NCBI RefSeq assembly: GCF_026343115.1
Contig: NZ_JAPEMC010000001.1
Location: 3,906,001-3,970,000 of the forward strand
Reading direction: 5' to 3'
Source of the DNA: Streptomyces sp. NBC_00102
GTDB lineage: Bacteria; Actinomycetota; Actinomycetes; Streptomycetales; Streptomycetaceae
Length of the DNA: 64,000 bases
The notes beneath the pieces are model-generated. The model was not told where the DNA came from and searched no databases. It worked only from the letters and a program-made list of their open reading frames with translations. Below, piece by piece: positions 27,775 to 37,333 of the stretch (its first letter is position 1; every line of letters starts with the position of its first letter). The translations under genes were made by a program, and so were the position numbers.

Positions 27775-28755
27775 ATGAGCAGAACCTCGCGCATAGCGGG
27801 TGCGGTCATCGGGACGATCGCGTTGGCCGGGTCGCTCGCGGCCTGCGGGGGCGACAGCCTGGAGAAGAAGGACGGCGGCACGAGCGCGTCCTCCGCCCCG
27901 GCGGACGCCGAGAAGGGCTCCATCGTCGTGGGCTCCGCGGCCTTCACCGAGTCCAAGGTCCTCGCCGAGCTGTACGCCCAGATCCTCGCCGACGGCGGCT
28001 GGAGCACCTCCATCACCACGGTGGAGAACAGGGAGCTGTACGAACCCTCCCTGGAGAAGGGCGAGATCGACGTCATCCCCGAATACGCCGCCACTCTCGC
28101 CGAATTCCTCAACGCGAAGGTGAACGGGGCGAAGGAGGCGGAGAAGACACCGGTCGCCTCCGGTGACGTCGCCGCCACCTACGCCGCGCTGGAGAAGCTG
28201 GCGACCCCGCTCGGGCTGAAGGCCCTCCCGGCCGGAGAGGCGGTCGACCAGAATGCGTTCGCGGTGACGAAGGAATTCGCCGCGAAGAACAACCTGAAGA
28301 CCCTTTCCGATCTTGGTAAGTCCAAGATCAAGGTAAAGATCGCGGCCGGCGACGAGTGCGCGGTGCGGCCCTTCTGCGCCCCCGGGCTGAAGGCGACGTA
28401 CGGCATTGACGTGGCCGGTATCGACCCCAAGGGCGTCGGTACTCCGCAGGCCAAGCAGGCGGTGAAGGACGGGGTGGACCAGCTCGTGCTGAGCACCACC
28501 ACGGACGCCGTCCTGGACGCGTACGACCTGGTCTTCCTGGAGGACGACAAGCACCTCCAGAACGCCGACAACCTGCTGCCCGTGGTGAATGCCAAGGACG
28601 CCGGATCGCCGGAGGTCGCCGCACTGCTCGCGAAGGTCACGGACACTCTGACCACCGAGGACCTCGCGGAACTCAACCGCAAGGTCGACGCGGAGCGCGC
28701 CAAGCCGGCGGACGTCGCCAAGGAGTATCTGATGTCGAAGAAGCTGATCGGCTGA
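27775..28755 (+). CDS. Osmoprotectant-binding lipoprotein (OpuAC/ProX family)
   Basis: 326 aa. The signal peptide ends in a lipobox LAAC (Cys about 23), so it is probably anchored to the outer face of the membrane. The mature protein begins with a Lys/Gly/Ser linker, then IVVGSAAFTESKVLAELYAQIL and YEPSLEKGEIDVIPEYAATL, patterns of quaternary-amine binding proteins such as OpuCC and ProX. GGAGAAGGAAC precedes the ATG. It completes the importer with the two permeases upstream and the divergent ATPase. Confidence 0.9.
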   Translation: MSRTSRIAGAVIGTIALAGSLAACGGDSLEKKDGGTSASSAPADAEKGSIVVGSAAFTESKVLAELYAQILADGGWSTSITTVENRELYEPSLEKGEIDVIPEYAATLAEFLNAKVNGAKEAEKTPVASGDVAATYAALEKLATPLGLKALPAGEAVDQNAFAVTKEFAAKNNLKTLSDLGKSKIKVKIAAGDECAVRPFCAPGLKATYGIDVAGIDPKGVGTPQAKQAVKDGVDQLVLSTTTDAVLDAYDLVFLEDDKHLQNADNLLPVVNAKDAGSPEVAALLAKVTDTLTTEDLAELNRKVDAERAKPADVAKEYLMSKKLIG

Positions 28756-28954
28756 CCTTCCGGCCCGGTGGTTTCGGCCGGGCGGTATCCGGGTGAGCCT
28801 CCGGTGGCCGGGGATTTCCACAACGGATCTCCGGCCGCCGGAAAGCGGTACCGAAGAGCCGGCCGGCGTTGTTCGACACGGCGTCAGGTAACTCCGGGGG
28901 AACAGATTGCCGGGCGGCCTCCCGTACGCCGATCGCACGCGGTAAATTCCAGCC

Positions 28955-30154
28955 ATGCCCCGTGGACGCCATCGCCATTCGCCACCCCTTCACAAGCTGC
29001 TGCCGCCCTCCGCGGTGGCCGGAGTGTCGGTCGTGCTGGCCGCCGGCGCATGGCTGCCCGCGGACTCCCTGCCGGTGCGGCTGCTCGCCACGGCGGCCGC
29101 CGCCACCGGTCTCGTCGGCGCGTATCTGATGCGCTCCTGGGACCAGGCCGCGGGCGTACGGGTCGCGGAGCTCCAGCGCGCCCAGGCCGGCGCCGAATGG
29201 CGGGCCGAGGAGCGGATCGCCGAGCTGGAACAGGATCTGGAGGAGGCGCGGGAACTGCGCACCCGGCTGGAGACCAAGCTCCGCTCCAAGCGGATGGAAC
29301 TCGCCGGACTGCGCGGGGAGCACGCCGGGCTGCTGCGCCGGTACGCCACCGCCGAGACCGAGCGGGCCAGCGCCCTGGAGGGCCGCCGGCAGCTCGCCAT
29401 CGAGGCGGCGGCCACCCCGATCGCGCTGCCGCCCGCCCGTTCCACGCCCACCCCGTCGGCGTACCTCGCCGCCGCCAGGGCCCTGCGCGACCTGCCCCGC
29501 AACGCCGCGCTCCAGCAGGCCCGCCGGACCGCCGAGCAGGCCCGGCAGCGGGATCTCGACGAGCGCGCCCGGGAGTCGGCCGCCGAGGCGGACGGCCCGA
29601 GGGGGCGTCACGCGGCGGACGGCGAATACGGCGACCGTACGGGCGGCGGCCATGCGGACTCCGGCGTCCGGGCCGACGCCTATCGGACGAACGGCACCAG
29701 CGGCCACGGCACCCCTGCCCACCCGGCGGACTTCGCCCCCCGCGCCCAGCGGCCCGGCGCGCAGCCCGCGCTGCCCGCGCCCCGGGCGGCGGCCCCGTCC
29801 CCGGTGCCGGCCCGGGTGGCCCGTACGGTCCCGGCGGCCTCGGCCGTGGTGCCGTACACCGCTCCGCGCCGGGCGCAGGTGCCGCAGGGCGGGTTCGACT
29901 TCTTCGGCACCCAGCCCGAAGGGGCGGCCGCGGCCGCGCCCGAGGCGGACACGGGTACCGGTGCGGCCGGGCGGCGGCAGTCGCCCCGGCCCGTTCAGGA
30001 GGAGGACCTCGCGGACGTGGTCGGCGAGGAGGCGCTGGCGGTGCACCGCAGCCGCGTCGGCGATTCGCGCGCGGTGGGCAAGGTCATCGACCTGGCCCAG
30101 CCCGACCCCCAGAACCGCCCCGGCGCCTCCGGCCTTCGGGGCGCGGCTTCCTGA
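28955..30154 (+). CDS. Membrane-anchored coiled-coil protein of unknown function
   Basis: 399 aa; not recognised as a named family. Two short hydrophobic stretches (about 18-32 and 38-52) form an N-terminal anchor. A predicted coiled coil follows (about 62-148, Glu/Arg/Leu/Ala-rich, e.g. WRAEERIAELEQDLEEAREL). The remainder is low-complexity Ala/Pro/Gly/Arg with a more conserved-looking end, EEDLADVVGEEALAVHRS. The layout recalls cytoskeletal or cell-envelope scaffold proteins, but that is only an analogy. Codon usage is typical of the genome. It converges with nuoD2. Confidence 0.75.
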   Translation: MPRGRHRHSPPLHKLLPPSAVAGVSVVLAAGAWLPADSLPVRLLATAAAATGLVGAYLMRSWDQAAGVRVAELQRAQAGAEWRAEERIAELEQDLEEARELRTRLETKLRSKRMELAGLRGEHAGLLRRYATAETERASALEGRRQLAIEAAATPIALPPARSTPTPSAYLAAARALRDLPRNAALQQARRTAEQARQRDLDERARESAAEADGPRGRHAADGEYGDRTGGGHADSGVRADAYRTNGTSGHGTPAHPADFAPRAQRPGAQPALPAPRAAAPSPVPARVARTVPAASAVVPYTAPRRAQVPQGGFDFFGTQPEGAAAAAPEADTGTGAAGRRQSPRPVQEEDLADVVGEEALAVHRSRVGDSRAVGKVIDLAQPDPQNRPGASGLRGAAS

Positions 30155-30181
30155 CGGGGCGCCCGCGGCCCGGGCGGGCGA

Positions 30182-31324
30182 CTACTTGTCGATGTCCCCG
30201 ACGACGAAGAAGAGCGAGCCCAGGATCGCGACCATGTCGGCGACCAGGGTGCCCGGCAGCAGTTCCGTCAGCGCCTGGATGTTGTTGAACGAGGCGGAGC
30301 GGAGCTTCAGCCGGTACGGCGTCTTCTCGCCCTTGGAGACCAGGTAGTAGCCGTTGATGCCGAGCGGGTTCTCGGTCCAGGCGTAGGTGTGGCCCTCGGG
30401 GGCCTTGAGTACCTTGGGCAGCCGCTGGTTGATCGGCCCGGGGGCCAGGGAGTCCATCCGGTCGAGGCAGGCGTCCGCGAGGTCCAGCGCGTTGACCGTC
30501 TGCTCCAGCAGGCACTCGAAGCGGGCCAGGCAGTCGCCCTCGGTCCGGGTGACCACCTTCAGCACGTCCGCCAGCTCCCCGTACGCGAGGTACGGGTCGT
30601 CGCGCCGCAGGTCGAAGTCGACGCCGGAGGCGCGGGCGATCGGCCCGGACACCCCGTACGCGTGCACCGCTTCGGAGGTCAGCACCCCGACGTCGCGGGT
30701 ACGGCCCCGGAAGATCTCGTTGCCGAGCACCAGGTCCTCGTACACGTCCATCCGCGAACGTACGGAGGCCACCGCGTCCCGTGCCCGGCCGAGCCAGCCC
30801 GCCGGGAGGTCCTCCTTGAGGCCGCCGACCCGGTTGAACATGTAGTGCATCCGGCCGCCGGAGACCTCCTCCATCACGGCCTGGAGCTCCTCGCGCTCCC
30901 GGAACGCGTAGAACATCGGTGTGATGCCGCCGAGTTCGAGCGGGTACGAGCCGAGGAACATCAGGTGGTTCAGGATCCGGTTCAGCTCGGCGAGCAGGGT
31001 CCGCGTCCAGACGGCGCGTTCGGGGACCTCCATGCCGAGCATCCGCTCGACGGCCATCACGACACCGAGCTCGTTGGAGAACGCCGACAGCCAGTCGTGG
31101 CGGTTGGCGAGCATCACGATCTGCCGGTAGTCACGGGCCTCGAAGAGCTTCTCCGCGCCCCGGTGCATGTACCCGATGACGGGTTCGGCGCTCAGGATGC
31201 GCTCGCCGTCCAGGACCAGCCGCAGCCGGAGCACACCGTGCGTGGAGGGGTGCTGCGGACCGATGTTGAGCACCATGTCGGTGCTCTCCGCCGCGCCACC
31301 GATGCCGACCGTCGTCTCCGTCAT
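30182..31324 (-). CDS. nuoD2: Orphan NADH-quinone oxidoreductase subunit D paralogue (NuoD2)
   Basis: 380 aa, somewhat shorter than NuoD of the main complex I operon. It is a homologue of the 49-kDa subunit near the quinone site. Clear motifs: [65 protein letters not shown], and the C-terminal [26 protein letters not shown]. The initiating ATG at 31324 is supported by homology. No other nuo gene is present, so it is a stand-alone copy. A MidA-type methyltransferase gene lies 112 bases upstream on the same strand. Confidence 0.9.
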   Translation of the reverse strand: MTETTVGIGGAAESTDMVLNIGPQHPSTHGVLRLRLVLDGERILSAEPVIGYMHRGAEKLFEARDYRQIVMLANRHDWLSAFSNELGVVMAVERMLGMEVPERAVWTRTLLAELNRILNHLMFLGSYPLELGGITPMFYAFREREELQAVMEEVSGGRMHYMFNRVGGLKEDLPAGWLGRARDAVASVRSRMDVYEDLVLGNEIFRGRTRDVGVLTSEAVHAYGVSGPIARASGVDFDLRRDDPYLAYGELADVLKVVTRTEGDCLARFECLLEQTVNALDLADACLDRMDSLAPGPINQRLPKVLKAPEGHTYAWTENPLGINGYYLVSKGEKTPYRLKLRSASFNNIQALTELLPGTLVADMVAILGSLFFVVGDIDK

Positions 31325-31436
31325 GCGGCCCAGTATTCCTTGCGCGCGGACGGACGGACGCGCGGCCGTCCCCGGACGCCCGGCCACCCGTCCTCGTCGG
31401 GCGGTGGGGTCCGTTCCCGCGCGGCGGTGGGCCCGC

Positions 31437-32426
31437 TCACCCCACCCGCTGCACCAGCCACCCGAAGTCGCCCAGCCCGCCCCGCGCGGTGAGTTCGGCC
31501 GCCTCGCCCGCCGAGGCGAGCGCCCGGACGTACCCGGCGGGGTCGGTGGAGGCCATCGCCAGCGGTGGACGCCCGCCGGTCACGCCGAGCCGGCCCAGCG
31601 CGGTGCGCTGGTCGAGGAGTCCGGGCGCCGGGCCGCCGGCGGGCGCCCCGGCGGCGGCACAGGCGTCGAGGGCGACATGGGCGGTGAGGTCGCAGGAGCC
31701 GTCCGGCACCGGTTCCACCTCGCGGCCCGCCCGGAAGCCGGTCAGGGTTCCGAACGGCGGGCGGGCGCCGCGTACGTGCGCGTAGTCCACGGCCACCGCG
31801 CATCCCGCCGCCAGCGAGCCGACCGCCTCGGCCCACGCCAGATCCCGGGGCAGCCCGATCTCGGCCCGGTCGCCGGGAGCGCCCGGTGTCCACCAGCGCT
31901 CCAGCCACCGCGCGTCCGCGCCGGCCACCGGGTCACCCAGCCGCTCGGCGCCGTCGAAGGCGCGGACCAGGACGTACCGGGCGACACCGTCCGCGTCCAC
32001 CTCCGCGACGTCGAGCGGCACGTTGTCCAGCCACTCGTTGGCGAAGAGCAGCCCGGTGACGCCCTGCGGCAACCGCGCGCACCACTCGATCCGGTGATCC
32101 AGACCCGGCGGACGGTCCGCGATCTCGACGGCGTACGCGGTGATCCGCAGCCCCGCCGGAGCGGCGGCCAGCACCCCGGCGGCCAGCTCCCCGCGCCCCG
32201 CGCCCACGTCGACCAGGGCGACCGTGTCCGTACCCAGCTCCGCCGCCGTCTCCGCCAGCAGCCGGGCCACCGCCGCGGCGAAGAGCGGGGAGGCGTGCAC
32301 CGAGGTACGGAAGTGCCCGGCCGGCCCCTCCGGTCTCCGGTAGAAGCCGCCGTCCCCGTACAGCGCGGCACGCGCCGCCGCACCCCATCCGAGCCATTCG
32401 TCCGTCACGGGCCCAGTCTCCGCCAC
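31437..32426 (-). CDS. MidA/NDUFAF7-type SAM-dependent methyltransferase (DUF185)
   Basis: 329 aa. The SAM-binding motif [21 protein letters not shown] is visible, with [20 protein letters not shown] upstream and [15 protein letters not shown] and [19 protein letters not shown] downstream, matching the SAM-dependent MidA family. The human homologue NDUFAF7 dimethylates an arginine of the complex I 49-kDa subunit, the homologue of NuoD. Here the gene lies directly upstream of nuoD2, so NuoD2 is an obvious candidate substrate (inference). Confidence 0.85.
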   Translation of the reverse strand: MAETGPVTDEWLGWGAAARAALYGDGGFYRRPEGPAGHFRTSVHASPLFAAAVARLLAETAAELGTDTVALVDVGAGRGELAAGVLAAAPAGLRITAYAVEIADRPPGLDHRIEWCARLPQGVTGLLFANEWLDNVPLDVAEVDADGVARYVLVRAFDGAERLGDPVAGADARWLERWWTPGAPGDRAEIGLPRDLAWAEAVGSLAAGCAVAVDYAHVRGARPPFGTLTGFRAGREVEPVPDGSCDLTAHVALDACAAAGAPAGGPAPGLLDQRTALGRLGVTGGRPPLAMASTDPAGYVRALASAGEAAELTARGGLGDFGWLVQRVG

Positions 32427-32566
32427 CGGCCCCGGTCCCCGGGTGCGGGTCCCCGGGGCACCGGCAGCGGCCTCCGGCCTCTCTCCACCTTGGGGAGTAG
32501 GGGCCCCGGGAGCGGATCGCCCCTCCGGTTGACCCGGGTACCCGCGCCCTTCCCTACGCTGGCAAG

Positions 32567-33766
32567 GTGCAGCGCCTCTACGACTTCCTCCGCAGACACC
32601 CGACGGGCGTCGACTGCTTCTGGGCCGTCGTCCTGCTCGGGCTCTCCGGTGCGGTCTTCGTGACCGAACCCCCCGGCGGGCTGCGGGAGCGCGTCCTCAC
32701 GGTGCCGGTCATCCTGGGGCTCTGCACGGTGGTCGCGCTGCGCCGCCGGTCGCCGGAACGGATGCTGCTGGTCGCCCTCGGGATCGGGATCGCCCAGGTG
32801 GCTCTCGGAGTCGAGACGGGCGTCGCGGACTTCGCCCTGCTGGTGATCGTCTACACCGTCGCCGCCGCCGGGGAGCGCTGGGCGTCCCGGCTGGCGCTGG
32901 CCTGCAGCCTGCTCGCCGCGGGGATCTCGCAGGCGCGCTGGCCGGAGCAGGAGGGCGGCTGGGTCCAGCAGATCTTCGTGGTGGTCGTGCTGACCGTGCC
33001 GTTCGTGCTCGCCTGGGTGCTCGGCGACTCGCTGCGGACCCGGCGGGCGTACTTCAGGGCTCTGGAGGAGCGGGCCGCCCGGCTGGAGCGCGAACGCGAG
33101 GCCCAGTCCAAGGTGGCCGTCGCCGCCGAGCGCGCCAGGATCGCCCGCGAGCTCCACGACGTCGTCGCCCACAACGTCTCCGTGATGGTGGTCCAGGCCG
33201 ACGGCGCCGCCTACGTCATGGACGCGGCGCCCGACCAGGCCCGCCAGGCGCTGGAGACCATCTCCACCACCGGCCGGCAGGCCCTCGCCGAGATGCGCCG
33301 ACTGCTCGGCGTCCTGCGCACCGGCGACGCCGAGACCAGCGGCGAGTACGTCCCGCAGCCCGACGTCGAGCAGATCGACGAGCTCGTCGCACAGGTCCGC
33401 AAGGCCGGCCTCGCGGTGGACTTCACCGTCGAGGGCACCCCGCGCCCGCTGCCCAGCGGCGTGGAGCTGACCGCGTACCGCATCGTGCAGGAGGCGCTCA
33501 CCAACACCCGCAAGCACGGCGGCCCCGACGCCGGGGCCAGCGTGCGCCTGGTCTACTTCGACGACGGCCTCGGACTCCTCGTCGAGGACGACGGCCGCGG
33601 CGCCCCGCACGAGCTGTACGAGGACGGCGGGGCGGACGGCGCGGGCCACGGCATGATCGGCATGCGGGAAAGGGTCGGCATGGTCGGCGGCACGCTCGAC
33701 GCGGGCCCCCGCCCCGGCGGCGGCTTCCGGGTCAGCGCGCTGCTCCCGCTGAAACCGGCCGCGTGA
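32567..33766 (+). CDS. Sensor histidine kinase (NarL-type partner, HisKA_3)
   Basis: 399 aa from a GTG. The N-terminal 155 residues hold about four to six hydrophobic segments and no large extracellular domain. A short coiled-coil linker leads to the dimerisation domain with phospho-acceptor ELHDVVAHN (His197). The ATPase domain has the N box [14 protein letters not shown] and G boxes VEDDGRGAP and [16 protein letters not shown]. It phosphorylates the regulator encoded 52 bases downstream. The signal is unknown. Confidence 0.93.
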   Translation: MQRLYDFLRRHPTGVDCFWAVVLLGLSGAVFVTEPPGGLRERVLTVPVILGLCTVVALRRRSPERMLLVALGIGIAQVALGVETGVADFALLVIVYTVAAAGERWASRLALACSLLAAGISQARWPEQEGGWVQQIFVVVVLTVPFVLAWVLGDSLRTRRAYFRALEERAARLEREREAQSKVAVAAERARIARELHDVVAHNVSVMVVQADGAAYVMDAAPDQARQALETISTTGRQALAEMRRLLGVLRTGDAETSGEYVPQPDVEQIDELVAQVRKAGLAVDFTVEGTPRPLPSGVELTAYRIVQEALTNTRKHGGPDAGASVRLVYFDDGLGLLVEDDGRGAPHELYEDGGADGAGHGMIGMRERVGMVGGTLDAGPRPGGGFRVSALLPLKPAA

Positions 33767-33818
33767 GGGCCGCACGCGGCTTCCCCGCCCACTTCCTCCA
33801 GCAGACAGGACCTCTCCC

Positions 33819-34490
33819 ATGGCCATCCGCGTGATGCTCGTCGACGACCAGGCGCTGCTGCGCACCGGCTTCCGCATGGTGCTCGCGGCGCAGCCGGACA
33901 TGGAGGTGGTCGCCGAGGCGGGCGACGGCGCCGAGGCGATCGACGTGCTCCGCGCCACCGCCGTCGACGTCGTGCTGATGGACGTCCGCATGCCGCGGCT
34001 GGACGGGGTGGAGGCCACCCGCCGCATCTGCGCGCAGGAGAACCCGCCGAAGGTGCTCATCCTGACCACCTTCGACCTGGACGAGTACGCCTTCACCGGC
34101 CTCAAGGCCGGGGCCAGCGGCTTCATGCTCAAGGACGTGCCGCCCGGAGAGCTGCTGAGCGCGATCCGCTCGGTGCACAGCGGGGACGCCGTCGTCGCGC
34201 CCTCCACCACCCGCAGGCTGCTCGACCGGTTCTCCCCGATGCTGCCGAGCACCGCCTCCGAGCCCGGGGACAAGCGCGTCGAGCGGCTCACCGAGCGGGA
34301 GCGCGAGGTGATGCTGCTGGTCGCGCAGGGACTGTCGAACGGCGAGATCGCGGGCCGGCTGGTGCTCTCGGAGGCCACGGTGAAGACGCACGTCGGCCGC
34401 ATCCTCACCAAACTCGGGCTCCGCGACCGGGTCCAGGTCGTCGTCCTCGCCTACGAGTCGGGGCTGGTCCGCGCCGGAGGCGGGCGCTGA
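33819..34490 (+). CDS. LuxR/NarL-family response regulator
   Basis: 223 aa. The receiver domain has the acidic pair VDD (9-10), phospho-acceptor Asp55 in VVLMDVRMPRLDG, and Lys in FMLKDVPPGE. The C-terminal LuxR helix-turn-helix reads LTEREREVMLLVAQGLSNGE then SEATVKTHVGRILTKLGLRD. It forms a two-component pair with the upstream kinase. Transcription ends at the strong hairpin 34504-34547. Target genes cannot be read from this window. Confidence 0.95.
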   Translation: MAIRVMLVDDQALLRTGFRMVLAAQPDMEVVAEAGDGAEAIDVLRATAVDVVLMDVRMPRLDGVEATRRICAQENPPKVLILTTFDLDEYAFTGLKAGASGFMLKDVPPGELLSAIRSVHSGDAVVAPSTTRRLLDRFSPMLPSTASEPGDKRVERLTEREREVMLLVAQGLSNGEIAGRLVLSEATVKTHVGRILTKLGLRDRVQVVVLAYESGLVRAGGGR

Positions 34491-34503
34491 CCCCGCACGG
34501 CCC

Positions 34504-34547
34504 AGGGGCTTGCAGGGAAGCAACACCTTGATTCCCTGCAAGCCCCT
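34504..34547. terminator. Bidirectional terminator between response regulator and ArsR-like gene
   Basis: AGGGGCTTGCAGGGAA (34504-34519) and TTCCCTGCAAGCCCCT (34532-34547) form a perfect 16-bp stem with a 12-base loop. The right arm overlaps the stop codon of the convergent gene. Confidence 0.88.
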
Positions 34548-35661
34548 ACCGCAGCACGCCTTCCAGGAAGTCGCTGCCGAGCCGGGCGACGACCGTCAGG
34601 TCCAGCTGGTGCAGTACGTACCGGCCGCGCCGGCGGGTGGTGACCAGGCCCGCCTTCTTCAGCACCGACAGATGCCGGGAGACCTCGGGGGACGTGATGC
34701 CGTGCGCGTCGGCGAGTTCGCCGGTGGTGTGAGGGGAGCGCGCCAGGTTGCGGCAGAGCCGCAGCCGCAGCGGATGGGCCAGCGCCTCCAGACGCAGCCG
34801 GACGGACTCCACCGAGGCGGGCGAGGGCAGCTCGGGCCGGTGCACCGGATAGAGGATCGTCGGCCGCCACCCCGGAGCGTGCCCGATCATCAGGTGCGGC
34901 CAGCCGAAACCGGTGGGGACGAGGGTGATGCCGGGCCGCACCCCGGGGCCGGTCGCGGTCGTCCGGGCCGCGTTCAGCTTGTCGACCACCAGCCGGTCGC
35001 CGTCCTCGCTCAGCGAGAGCGCCGCCGAGACCGCGGTGACCGCGTCGGCCAGGCCCTTGCGGCGGAGTACCTCCGTCTTGTGCCGCGCGTCCGCGACCAG
35101 CGGGATGCGGGCCCGGTTCCAGGTGTCCGCGAAGAACGCCTCCTCGCAGTCCTCGAAGAGCCGGCGGAGCCAGGCGCGTACGGAGCCGGGGTCGGCGAGC
35201 AGCCGTTCGGTGAAGTCGGTCTGGCGCGGGCCGCGGGCGGCGGCCATCTCGCGCGCCCGCTCGCGCGTCACCTCGTCCGTCAGCGGGGAGGCGGTACCCG
35301 TGCCGAAGGAGGTGCAGGAGGTGAACTCCAGCGCGGCCGAGACGAACCGCTCCTCGTCCAGCCGGTCCAGGGTGTCCAGGTCCTCGGCGAGGGTGGCGCC
35401 GGCCCGGCCGCCGCCCTCGACACCGGCGAACGGCATGAAGATGTCGGAGAAGGTGTTCCGCCAGAGGAACTCCGCCTCGTGCAGCCGGTCCGCGAGGTCC
35501 GGCGGGAGTGCGGCGGAGGTCGCGGTGACCCAGCCGTGCAGCCCGGGGTGGTGCCCCGGCTCCGAGAGCGCGTGCAGGGCCATCCCCAGCTCGGCCAGGG
35601 GCGAGGTCTCGAAAACGATGCGGTCGGCGGGCAGCCCGGCGATGTCTATGGTCACGCTCAC
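34546..35661 (-). CDS. ArsR-like winged-helix regulator with DUF5937-type N-terminal domain
   Basis: 371 aa; the GTG at 35661 and the GTG two codons later (35655) are equally plausible. The winged-helix domain is C-terminal (about 290-360): RLEALAHPLRLRLCRNLARS, TTGELADAHGITSPEVSRHLSVLKKAGLVTTRRRGRYVLHQLD. The long N-terminal part (IVFETSPLAELGMALHALSEPGHHPG, EAEFLWRNTFSDIF) matches the DUF5937 region found in Streptomyces ArsR-type regulators, presumably sensing a ligand. No metal-binding cysteine pair is seen. It is divergent from the small gene at 35760. Confidence 0.85.
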   Translation of the reverse strand: MSVTIDIAGLPADRIVFETSPLAELGMALHALSEPGHHPGLHGWVTATSAALPPDLADRLHEAEFLWRNTFSDIFMPFAGVEGGGRAGATLAEDLDTLDRLDEERFVSAALEFTSCTSFGTGTASPLTDEVTRERAREMAAARGPRQTDFTERLLADPGSVRAWLRRLFEDCEEAFFADTWNRARIPLVADARHKTEVLRRKGLADAVTAVSAALSLSEDGDRLVVDKLNAARTTATGPGVRPGITLVPTGFGWPHLMIGHAPGWRPTILYPVHRPELPSPASVESVRLRLEALAHPLRLRLCRNLARSPHTTGELADAHGITSPEVSRHLSVLKKAGLVTTRRRGRYVLHQLDLTVVARLGSDFLEGVLR

Positions 35662-35759
35662 CCGACCATGGTGCGCGCCGGCCACCGCGGCGCGCACATC
35701 GCTTGACGGGGGCCGTCAATCGACGCGCGGTCCGGGACGGTGCCGCGCAGGCTGAAGCC

Positions 35760-35936
35760 ATGGACGCGATACAGCAGCAGATGTACGACACCTGGCGCAC
35801 GGCGCGCAGCGGCGAACGCCCGCCGCCGCTGCCCGGCACCCACGACCGGGAGGTCCTGCGCGGTCTGCTGCGCCGGTACCGTGCCCGCCGCGAGGTCGCC
35901 TCCCGGAGGAGGGACGAGTCCTGGCCCCGGTGGTGA
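35760..35936 (+). CDS. Small basic protein of unknown function
   Basis: 58 aa from an ATG divergent from the ArsR-like gene (98 bases between starts). It begins MDAIQQQMYDTWRTARSGER and ends in an Arg-rich stretch closing with SWPRW. Codon third positions are strongly G/C, as in real genes here, and the frame fills the space between two minus-strand genes. No family is recognised. Its position suggests control by the adjacent regulator, which is inference only. Confidence 0.5.
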   Translation: MDAIQQQMYDTWRTARSGERPPPLPGTHDREVLRGLLRRYRARREVASRRRDESWPRW

Positions 35937-35994
35937 AGGGGCCGGTGAAGAGGCGGCACCCGGCCCGGCCGAGGCCGGGCACCGCGCGCCCGCC

Positions 35995-37140
35995 TCAGAC
36001 CAGGCGGGCGACGAACTCGCGCACTGCCTCCCGTACGTCGTCGGCCGTCCACTCCAGCCCCGCCGCGTTCACGGTGACCTCGGTGTACGCGACCCCGGGC
36101 GGCAGCTGGGCCCCGGTGAACCAGCGGCGGAAGAGCGTCACGCCCGTCTCCTCGGCCTGGCGCAGCGAGGCGTCGTCCAGCACCTCGGGGGAGTACGGCA
36201 GCCAGACCTGGAACTGGTGGGTGTGCGGCGGCTCGGGGTGCACCCGGAACCACGGCACCGCCGACTCCTCGAACGCCTCCGCCAGCGCACCGGCGACCGT
36301 CCCGGCATGGTCCATGTACTCCCGCAGCCGGGGCAGCTCCTGCTCCAGGCCGATCAGGGCCGAGAGCGCGGCGGGGTACTGCTGGAAGAGCTGGCCGCCG
36401 TAGCGGTGACGCCAGGAGCGGGCCTCCTCGATCAGCGTCCGGGGGCCGGCCAGGACCGCCCCGGACATGCCGCCGAGCGACTTGTAGAAGGAGACGTAGA
36501 CGCTGTCGGCGAGCGCCGCGATCTCCGCCAGGCCGTGCCCGAAGTGCGGGGTGCACTCCCAGAGGCGGGCCCCGTCCAGGTGCACCACCGCGTCCCGCTC
36601 CCGGGCCGCCGCGACGACCTCGGTCAGTTCCTCCCAGGTCGGCAGGGTGAAACCGGCGTCCCGCAGCGGAAGCTCCAGCATCAGGGTGCCGAAAGGCTCC
36701 GGGAAGTCGGCGACCTCCTCGGCGGTGGGCAGCCGGGGCGCGTTCGTCGGGTACACGGTGCGCAGCCCGCTCACCGCACCGAGCGCCCCCTCCTCGTGCA
36801 CCTCGGGGTGGGCGAGCGGGTGCAGGGCCACGGTGGCGTTGCCGGTACGCGCCGCCCAGCACCGCAGCGCGACCTGCTGGGCCATCGTGCCGGTCGGGAA
36901 GAAGGCCGCGGCCTCCATGCCGAGCAGCCCGGCCACCCGCTTCTCGACCTCGGCGACGACCCCGTCACCGTAGACGTCCAGGGGGCCGTCCAGGTCGTAC
37001 ACCGATCCGGCGTCCGCCGCGAGGGCGGTCAGCCGCTCGCCCAGCGTGCCGTCGGAGGCCGTGCGCGCCAGGATGCGGCGCGAGGCCCGCCATGCGGTCT
37101 GCCTGCGCCGCCGCGCCTTCTCTTCGTCCGTAGTCGCCAT
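35995..37140 (-). CDS. Threonine aldolase-like PLP enzyme (beta-eliminating lyase family)
   Basis: 381 aa. It is a fold-type I PLP enzyme: PTGTMAQQVALRCWA for cofactor phosphate binding, VVHLDGARLWE (Asp189 for the pyridine nitrogen) and VSFYKSLGG (Lys220 as internal aldimine). The pattern resembles low-specificity L-threonine aldolases cleaving beta-hydroxy amino acids to glycine plus aldehyde, but an extended N-terminus and divergent sequence leave the substrate open. The ATG at 37140 is favoured over an upstream start. It stands alone, divergent from the DUF2520 gene. Confidence 0.85.
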   Translation of the reverse strand: MATTDEEKARRRRQTAWRASRRILARTASDGTLGERLTALAADAGSVYDLDGPLDVYGDGVVAEVEKRVAGLLGMEAAAFFPTGTMAQQVALRCWAARTGNATVALHPLAHPEVHEEGALGAVSGLRTVYPTNAPRLPTAEEVADFPEPFGTLMLELPLRDAGFTLPTWEELTEVVAAARERDAVVHLDGARLWECTPHFGHGLAEIAALADSVYVSFYKSLGGMSGAVLAGPRTLIEEARSWRHRYGGQLFQQYPAALSALIGLEQELPRLREYMDHAGTVAGALAEAFEESAVPWFRVHPEPPHTHQFQVWLPYSPEVLDDASLRQAEETGVTLFRRWFTGAQLPPGVAYTEVTVNAAGLEWTADDVREAVREFVARLV

Positions 37141-37333
37141 GCGACGATCATCGCCCGCGCGGGCCGGGCCGCCCACACGGGGGTTTCCCGGCGGCCCGGC
37201 CGAGGCCCGCTCCGGGGCACCGGGAAGTTACCCACAGGCTGTGGACAGAGCTGAGCCGGGGCGGGGTGCTGGCGTAGCATGCAGAGGAATCGTCCGGTAC
37301 CCCCCGCGGACTGGAACGGAAGGCCATACCCGC

